Source: Scylla paramamosain (taxonomy: Eukaryota; Arthropoda; Malacostraca; Decapoda; Portunidae). From it: a stretch of 64,000 nt of DNA. Numbering within the stretch: the first letter of the stretch is position 1; the number at the start of each line of letters is the position of its first letter. The translations under genes and the position numbers were made by a program. Under the pieces are notes generated by a model. The model saw nothing but the letters and a program-made list of their open reading frames with translations, was not told the DNA's origin and did not search any database. The stretch covers positions 27,388,997-27,452,996 of the forward strand of contig NC_087156.1 in assembly GCF_035594125.1 (NCBI RefSeq), in the 5' to 3' direction. Positions 58,304 through 64,000 of this stretch are shown here, piece by piece.

Positions 58304-60163
58304 TTAATGTGTTGTCTCTTCTGACTGGGTATGGTGTTCATAAAGGTTACATGCATACTTCAGCATTTCATCCACAAACCTCTTATGATGTGTATCAGTA
58401 ACTCGCACCAAACTTCCTGTCACATCCTGCAAGACAGAAACAGTTATTACAATTAAACAATAGTGGAAATATATTAGATCTGACCTTCCACAGATTCTCT
58501 TCTATATCTCAATAATGTATATGTGGTTTCCTATTACAGACCTGATCATGTACACAGAGCTACTGATAAGGTATGATGGAAGAAAATTTAGACAATCATG
58601 TATTATACATAATATCTGGATATGAAGAATTCAATTTTCCAACCAGAAACACTGATGTTTAGACTGGGATCCAAAAGAAATGGTACTCTACAAATAAAGA
58701 ATGTCCATCATAAGTGGATATGGACTTATGATAACCTAGGTTTAATCCAAATTATAAATGTATTTACCTCAGTAAATGTAAAATACACAACAGAAAAGGT
58801 TGTTATGCCACAATCCTTGTGCCTATTTTTACAGTGCTCATCCATGAAAATCTAAATCATTGTCATCAGCTCCTGGTGACCAAAGTTTTTCCCTAGTCAT
58901 CTGAGTTTGTGTTAAATTCTGTCTACAAATTTCTCAATCTCACTTCTTAATCTTTAGCCTGATCTGCTGTACCTACCATGTCTTGGAAAGCAAGTCAATT
59001 TACCTTTTATATGAAGTTTTCTATTTTTAACAATGTCCAAATGATTTACATTTATGTTCTTATTACCAATCTGTCTCATTTTTAACAAGAAGATTAGCAA
59101 GAATATCTTCTGTGTTTTTAAGGAAAATCTCTATTTATTTGTCACTGATTTACTTGGTTTCTACATTTTGTATCTGCCAGTCACTCCTTTCAGTGGCTAT
59201 ACTGGTACTGATTACTTACCTTAAACATGAGATCTTTATGAGAGAAGTATGTGTAGAATAGTCTGAAGAATGAGCGGGAATGTCCAAACATCTTAGATGC
59301 CTTCAAAAACAAATGGCGCATGTTCTCCTTCCTTGCTCTTGATTCAGACTGGCGAGTCACAAGCTTGAAAGCGGAGAGTTCGAATACAGATATTTAAAAC
59401 CTATTTTGGTTAGTATAATTTATGATTCATGAATCTTTAGAAATTCAGTGCTAAGAATTTGTAAAACAATGAAATTTTAATGTTATCTGAAGCTGAAGGA
59501 CCTTACCATATTGCCTGGTATTCTTCCCAGGTTACATTCTTGAACACTCCAGCTACTGAGAGACATAACTTGAGCTTCACAGAGAAGCTCAAAGTTTTCT
59601 GGATTAAGGTCTTTGATGTCATCATCCCAGTTACCTGTTGCAAAATAAAAGCTTTATGCAGCAATTCATATTCAAATTGTAATATACATATTTAAAGAAT
59701 AAAGATATATATATGGGTGAGACAAGGGAGTGAAAGAATTGTCAACAGTGCTGATGGATTACATGGACTACGTCCTGATGCAACAAGATCATTGAACATC
59801 TTCTGCAGGAGGTTCAAGTTTACTACATCTAATCTGATCATCTAATCTAATCAGGTTAGATGCAAAATGAATGGGTCTATTAAGGTGTCACAAAGGTGTA
59901 GCAAGAGTAAATAATTCTGCTGTCAGACCCTGATGCAGAGACTTTGGTATGCCTGCACAACTGATGCACATGCTTTCCACATTTGAGACCTAGGGAATAA
60001 TAGGTACTGCTTTAACTTTAATCATAAGGAATGTTTATGTGTGTCTGTGTGGGAGTGGGAATGCCTTTTATAGGTTATTTCCTGTGAGAGATATCAGCCT
60101 AGTTATGAAATAAACTTCTGTGTGCAATAAACACTACATAATTCACGCACAAAAGAAAAGAAA

Positions 60164-60257
<94 letters not shown>

Positions 60258-61950
60258 TAACCATCATTCACAGCATCAAGCCTTACAAAGGCCACATCTC
60301 TGCTTGATCCCATCAGGCATTTTATTGCATCAGTGATGGTTGAGAAGAAGGCTCCACCATGAAGGCAGTTGGTTAATTCTGCATCTATATAATCAATTCT
60401 ATTTGCATCTGTAAATTAAATTAAAATTAAGTTTTTCAAAGGAATTACCGATCAAACAAAGCCATATTTTACATTCATTTTCAATGTAGAAGAAATATTT
60501 CAATAACTTGAAAATGACTAGTTTCCAATGAAACACAAAAACAAATAAAAATATTAGTTAGATACTTACTGGCTCCAGTATTGCAAGTTGTTTTTCCAGC
60601 AAGGTCATAAACACTGTTGATACCTGAACCCTTCTTAACAACTGCAACGAAGTAATACAAGTTGCTTTCATCTCTCCCATATGATTCTGTGAGCAAGTCT
60701 GCAAGGCTGTAATTGCTGAAAAGAACAATGTAAGTTATTATTGCTTTTTTCACCACTTTAATTTTGTAAGTAGTACAAAATTTATTTCACTACAGCATTT
60801 GAGCAATGGTCATAGAAAGAAGAGGAATCAACAAACTTACCTGTGAGATGCGTTTCGTTTGCTGTTGGTCAAGGTCATGACATCTGATGTACCAAATTTA
60901 ATCATTTCAAGGCAATCATCAACATCGCTTCCTTGTGTACACCGAAGTTCTGGTGACACTCCTCTAAGATGCAAGAGGAAGGAGAGATCATTACATTTTT
61001 TCCTTTCCTCATCACTGGAGACGCAGAATGTCACAGGTGCCTCAGAAGTACACATCTGCACTGCCTGAACAATGTTCATTCTACCTGAAAGTTTAAAGAC
61101 ACAAATATTTAAATAAGTGAATAACACCAGAGAGGGCCACAGTGATTTTGTGGTCAACATAAGTAAAAATAAATAAATAAATAAGTACATAAATAAAAAC
61201 ATGACATAGATCCCTCACTTGAGTTTCATTGGTGTCTGATCTTCTCTTGCTGAAAGATATAAAAATAAATATACTGAATTCCCTTACTCTGCAGCTTAGG
61301 AACAATGCCAAGAGAAACATAATATCAAGAAATTTTATGACACACCTGATCTTAAATGTAAAGATACCACCGAGAAAAGAAAACTGCAGAATGGAAATAT
61401 TATGTATATCAACGAATAAGTTTTCTTTGCAAAGTAAAAATTATAATGCTAATAAACTGAGCCTCTAGTCCAACATATCAGCATGCCTTTAGTACTTTGC
61501 ACTATAGTTCTTTGTGTGTTGTATAAGAGCAAGTAAGAACATAGGTATATAGTTGAAAAGTCTTTTCCCTCTGAAGAATATGGTGTTTTCCAACAAGAAA
61601 AAATATTTTCTTTCTCCTATTTCTAGAAAACCAATACTGTATATAAAGTTGAGAAAAGGAGAATAAATGAAACAAATTAAACAATAGTACTCTCAGATAC
61701 ATCTTAGAAGAAATATTCATAACACCTACTGAATAACTAGTGATTAGTGTTTTTTATAACAATATTCATGTCAAACTTACTTTCTGACAAATACTGTCCA
61801 GTTGTTGCATTATCTATGGCAGGCAAAATGTCACTGAAGGTATCATCAATTTCAAGAATGTTGTAGTACCATCGATTATTGGCCAAATTCTCCTCCCCTT
61901 TTCTCTTAGCTTGCATCAATGCCCAGGTTATCTTCTGCACCTTTGCATCA
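58304..61950 (-). CDS. transferrin-family protein, 3' part (5' exons outside the window)
   Basis: Exons in transcript order: 61950-61781, 61084-60841, 60715-60570, 60408-60262, 59634-59507, 59363-59220, 58426-58304. GT-AG and in phase: 366 complete residues, then TAA. The visible lobe starts VTFCVSSDEERKKCNDLSFL (family WC..SDEE..KC), then CLEMIKFGTSDVMTL (family ADAVTLDGG), YYFVAVVKKGSGINSVYDLA, GKTTCNTGAN (family TGVGR.AGW), IKCLMGSSRDVAFV, FELLCEAQVMSL, NLGRIPGNM and a C-terminal block with FFRLFYTYFSHKDLMFKDVT. Family role: secreted or surface-anchored bilobal iron carriers. The iron-ligand Asp, the anion-binding Thr/Arg segment and the Tyr of the second half are missing, and about 50 residues of a normal lobe are absent, so iron binding by this lobe is unlikely. 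It could be an insect-type Tsf paralogue; the N-terminal lobe is needed to decide. Confidence 0.9.
60168..60256. repeat. (TA)n reaching a splice donor of the transferrin gene
   Basis: The intron following exon 60408-60262 begins GTTAGTATATAT on the minus strand, so the tract starts at about intron base 6. Confidence 0.95.
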
Positions 61951-62039
61951 CTGAAGAAAACACAAGAAAATGTATAATGTCTTCAAGTGACAACTACAAT
62001 CAATCCTTTGAATTTGGTCATATGCAAATTATGTACATT

Positions 62040-62040
<1 letters not shown>

Positions 62041-62129
<89 letters not shown>
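62041..62129. repeat. (GA)n microsatellite
   Basis: Pure GA about 90 bp upstream (minus strand) of the transferrin exon at 61950. Confidence 0.97.
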
Positions 62130-62132
<3 letters not shown>

Positions 62133-62428
62133 CATAGAAATTAAAAATACTTCAGAAAACCCTAGCTATGCTTTAATATTTCATTCCCATCAACTTAATC
62201 TAATGATGAATGATTATGGAAAGAACATAAAAGAAACTACATAGCCAGTTACTTCCATAATTATCAAGGTAAACAGTGCAGAAAAAATAAAGGTTGCATG
62301 TGATAAAGTATGGTGGTAGCTCTAGACAGGTTGAAAGAAATGTAATGAATCAGTTTAGAAAAACCATAACTGAATATGGTTGGAAAGAGGCAACAATAAT
62401 GTGGATGAAATAGGAAATTTTAATAGTC

Positions 62429-62431
<3 letters not shown>

Positions 62432-62518
<87 letters not shown>
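62432..62518. repeat. (GT)n microsatellite
   Basis: Pure GT of about 87 bp. Confidence 0.97.
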
Positions 62519-62520
<2 letters not shown>

Positions 62521-63028
62521 TGTTATGAAGAGGATATTAAGTACTTGTGTAATGTAGTGTAATTATATTTCATATAATGATGCGTGTGGCTGCGTGGGTC
62601 TACATGCATGCATGTCTGTTCACCCCCTATTTTTTGGCACATGTGGGAAACCAAGGAGTCATGCCTTGAGGCCCTGGCATGGGTGAGGACAGCACTCATG
62701 GCAACTGGCAGTGAGGCTGCACAGAGGGACAGATGCATATGCTGTGTGCCTGACAGCCAGTGTGAGAAACATTTCTGAGTATTAACCGTGCCTTGTAACT
62801 GTGCCCCATACTGTGCCCTGTGCTTGGAGAATAAACACGTCTTGTGTACCCAAGCATGTCATTACCACCAAGGGTACTGTGTGTCAGAGTCTTGTGAGTG
62901 AAGTTACCCTGTGCTCACTGGCACTATGCTGGATTTTGGTAGTAAGTACAGTGAGCCACCATCTCCTGTGCCTTTGAAACACAGACAATAAGGACAAGGT
63001 TTGCAACACTATACTGTATATGAATGTA

Positions 63029-63029
<1 letters not shown>

Positions 63030-63122
<93 letters not shown>
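63030..63122. repeat. (TA)n microsatellite
   Basis: Pure TA of about 93 bp. Confidence 0.97.
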
Positions 63123-63127
<5 letters not shown>

Positions 63128-63717
63128 AATATACCAGTCAGCATGAAAAGTGATAATTATGGAAGAATTCATTAACTTTTGTAATTTAATAAATATGTAA
63201 AGACTTTAAAGAAAGAGAATAAGGTAATGGAAATGGGTGATAAGAATGCAAAAGTAGGTGATAAAGGCATGCATGAGGTGATAGTCAAATGAAGAGTGTC
63301 TAATGGTCAGTAGTTTTGTGTCAGTCTGTACTGAGAGTAGGTAATAACCTTGTAAACATCTTTGAGCACAGTATTCACTGGTATACTTGGAGAAGAGGTA
63401 TGGAAGATGACCAGAAGGACTAACTGATAAAGATAACACAATGAAACAAATTTTATAAATCAAAGTTTTGAAAGATATATTTGAGAGATATTGCCATTAT
63501 GCTGTAGTAAAGAAAATTAAAACAAGGGAGGTGGAAATAAAAATAATCAGGTGAGTGGCAAAAAAAAAAAAGAGGCTCACGATGGTACAATTCAGTAATA
63601 AAGGAATAAGAGAAAGATACTCATAAGCAAAGCGTGACTTAATTGATGAATGACAAATGGAAGAATGGGAATGAAGATGAAAAAAATGAGAAGATTTTTA
63701 AGATCTTCAATAAGGTA

Positions 63718-64000
63718 CAGTGATACCTCAGTATACATTCACTTTGGATTAAGTCCAACTTGGCATACGTCCTGTTTGGACGCAAAAAAAAAATTTGCTT
63801 GGTATATGACATTTGTTTGGGATACAACTTATGTGTTAGAACTTGTATGGGTCAAAATGAGTCACAGCACCACACACTACCCTTGTTTATCTCTCTCAAG
63901 ACAAAATTATGACTGCCCACAAGTGTCAGTATGCCCATTGCTACCATTCAGTGAACAACCCATGTTATAACCGCGAACTTTAATGTAATTTTGTGTTCAA
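63718..64000. mobile_element. mariner-like element, left end (continues past the window)
   Basis: TA then CAGTGATACCTCAGTATACA followed by CACTTTGGATTAAGTCC and GGCATACGTCC, the start of a mariner-type terminus with a TA target. The right end is not in the window and no transposase is recognised in the visible part. Confidence 0.5.

Larger units (their letters stand above)
62130..64000. other. presumed transferrin-gene intron or upstream DNA
   Basis: No further transferrin exon was found on the minus strand. It holds (GT)n at 62432-62518, a GC-richer block at about 62580-62960, (TA)n at 63030-63122 and a mariner-like end at 63718. Confidence 0.5.

Overview
This is a eukaryotic, intron-rich, AT-rich and very microsatellite-rich window. 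It carries (CA)n, (GA)n, (TA)n and (TAA)n tracts, often 80-200 bp long, many degraded non-LTR retrotransposons, small DNA transposons and a tRNA-derived SINE. With the protein families found, this suggests an arthropod, most likely a decapod crustacean. The organism call is an inference from repeat style and gene content.

Four protein-coding genes could be assembled exon by exon, with every splice phase closing. (1) Endophilin B (SH3GLB family), minus strand, ATG at 38808 to stop at 7614, 11 coding exons, 373 residues. Its ninth intron is about 19 kb and full of retrotransposons. (2) GDP-fucose protein O-fucosyltransferase 2 (POFUT2), plus strand, 39247-45983, 9 exons, 417 residues. It is head-to-head with endophilin B, with 438 bp between the start codons, and one intron is GC-AG. 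(3) ELL-associated factor (EAF), plus strand, 49920-56660, 5 exons, 269 residues. (4) A transferrin-family gene, minus strand, 61950-58304, with seven 3' exons (366 complete residues); the 5' part lies beyond the window. Its visible lobe lacks the usual iron- and anion-binding residues. A possible C-terminal exon of a fifth gene occupies bases 1-78 (plus), and a 36-codon hydrophobic ORF sits on the minus strand in POFUT2 intron 1.

The genes do not form one pathway. They cover membrane curvature (endophilin B), ER O-fucosylation of thrombospondin repeats (POFUT2), transcription elongation (EAF) and a secreted or surface transferrin-like protein. The arrangement is endophilin B <- | -> POFUT2, -> EAF, <- transferrin.

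Mobile DNA fills the rest. A non-LTR family (called LINE-1f here; motifs GFRKGRSCVTNLL and FADDAK) has ten or more dead copies at about 10.9-15.6, 19.4-25.0 and 32.0-35.3 kb. Its 3' ends read AACTAGGTAAATACACAC and run into (CA)n. Many copies also begin directly at a (CA)n tract, so copies and even 50-60 bp tail fragments lie embedded in microsatellite. Two more non-LTR families, a Tc1/mariner pseudogene nested in a LINE, mariner- and hAT-type MITEs (the hAT with an 8-bp target duplication), a foldback element and a SINE with an 8-bp duplication are also visible. In one LINE the reverse-transcriptase coding sequence contains a (TA)n tract of about 215 bp at a site that naturally reads ATATATATGG.

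The most interesting signals are the LINE and (CA)n association, the degenerate transferrin lobe, the altered aromatic residues in the endophilin B SH3 domain, the divergent gene pair with a nearby micro-ORF, and the microsatellite growing inside a dead LINE.
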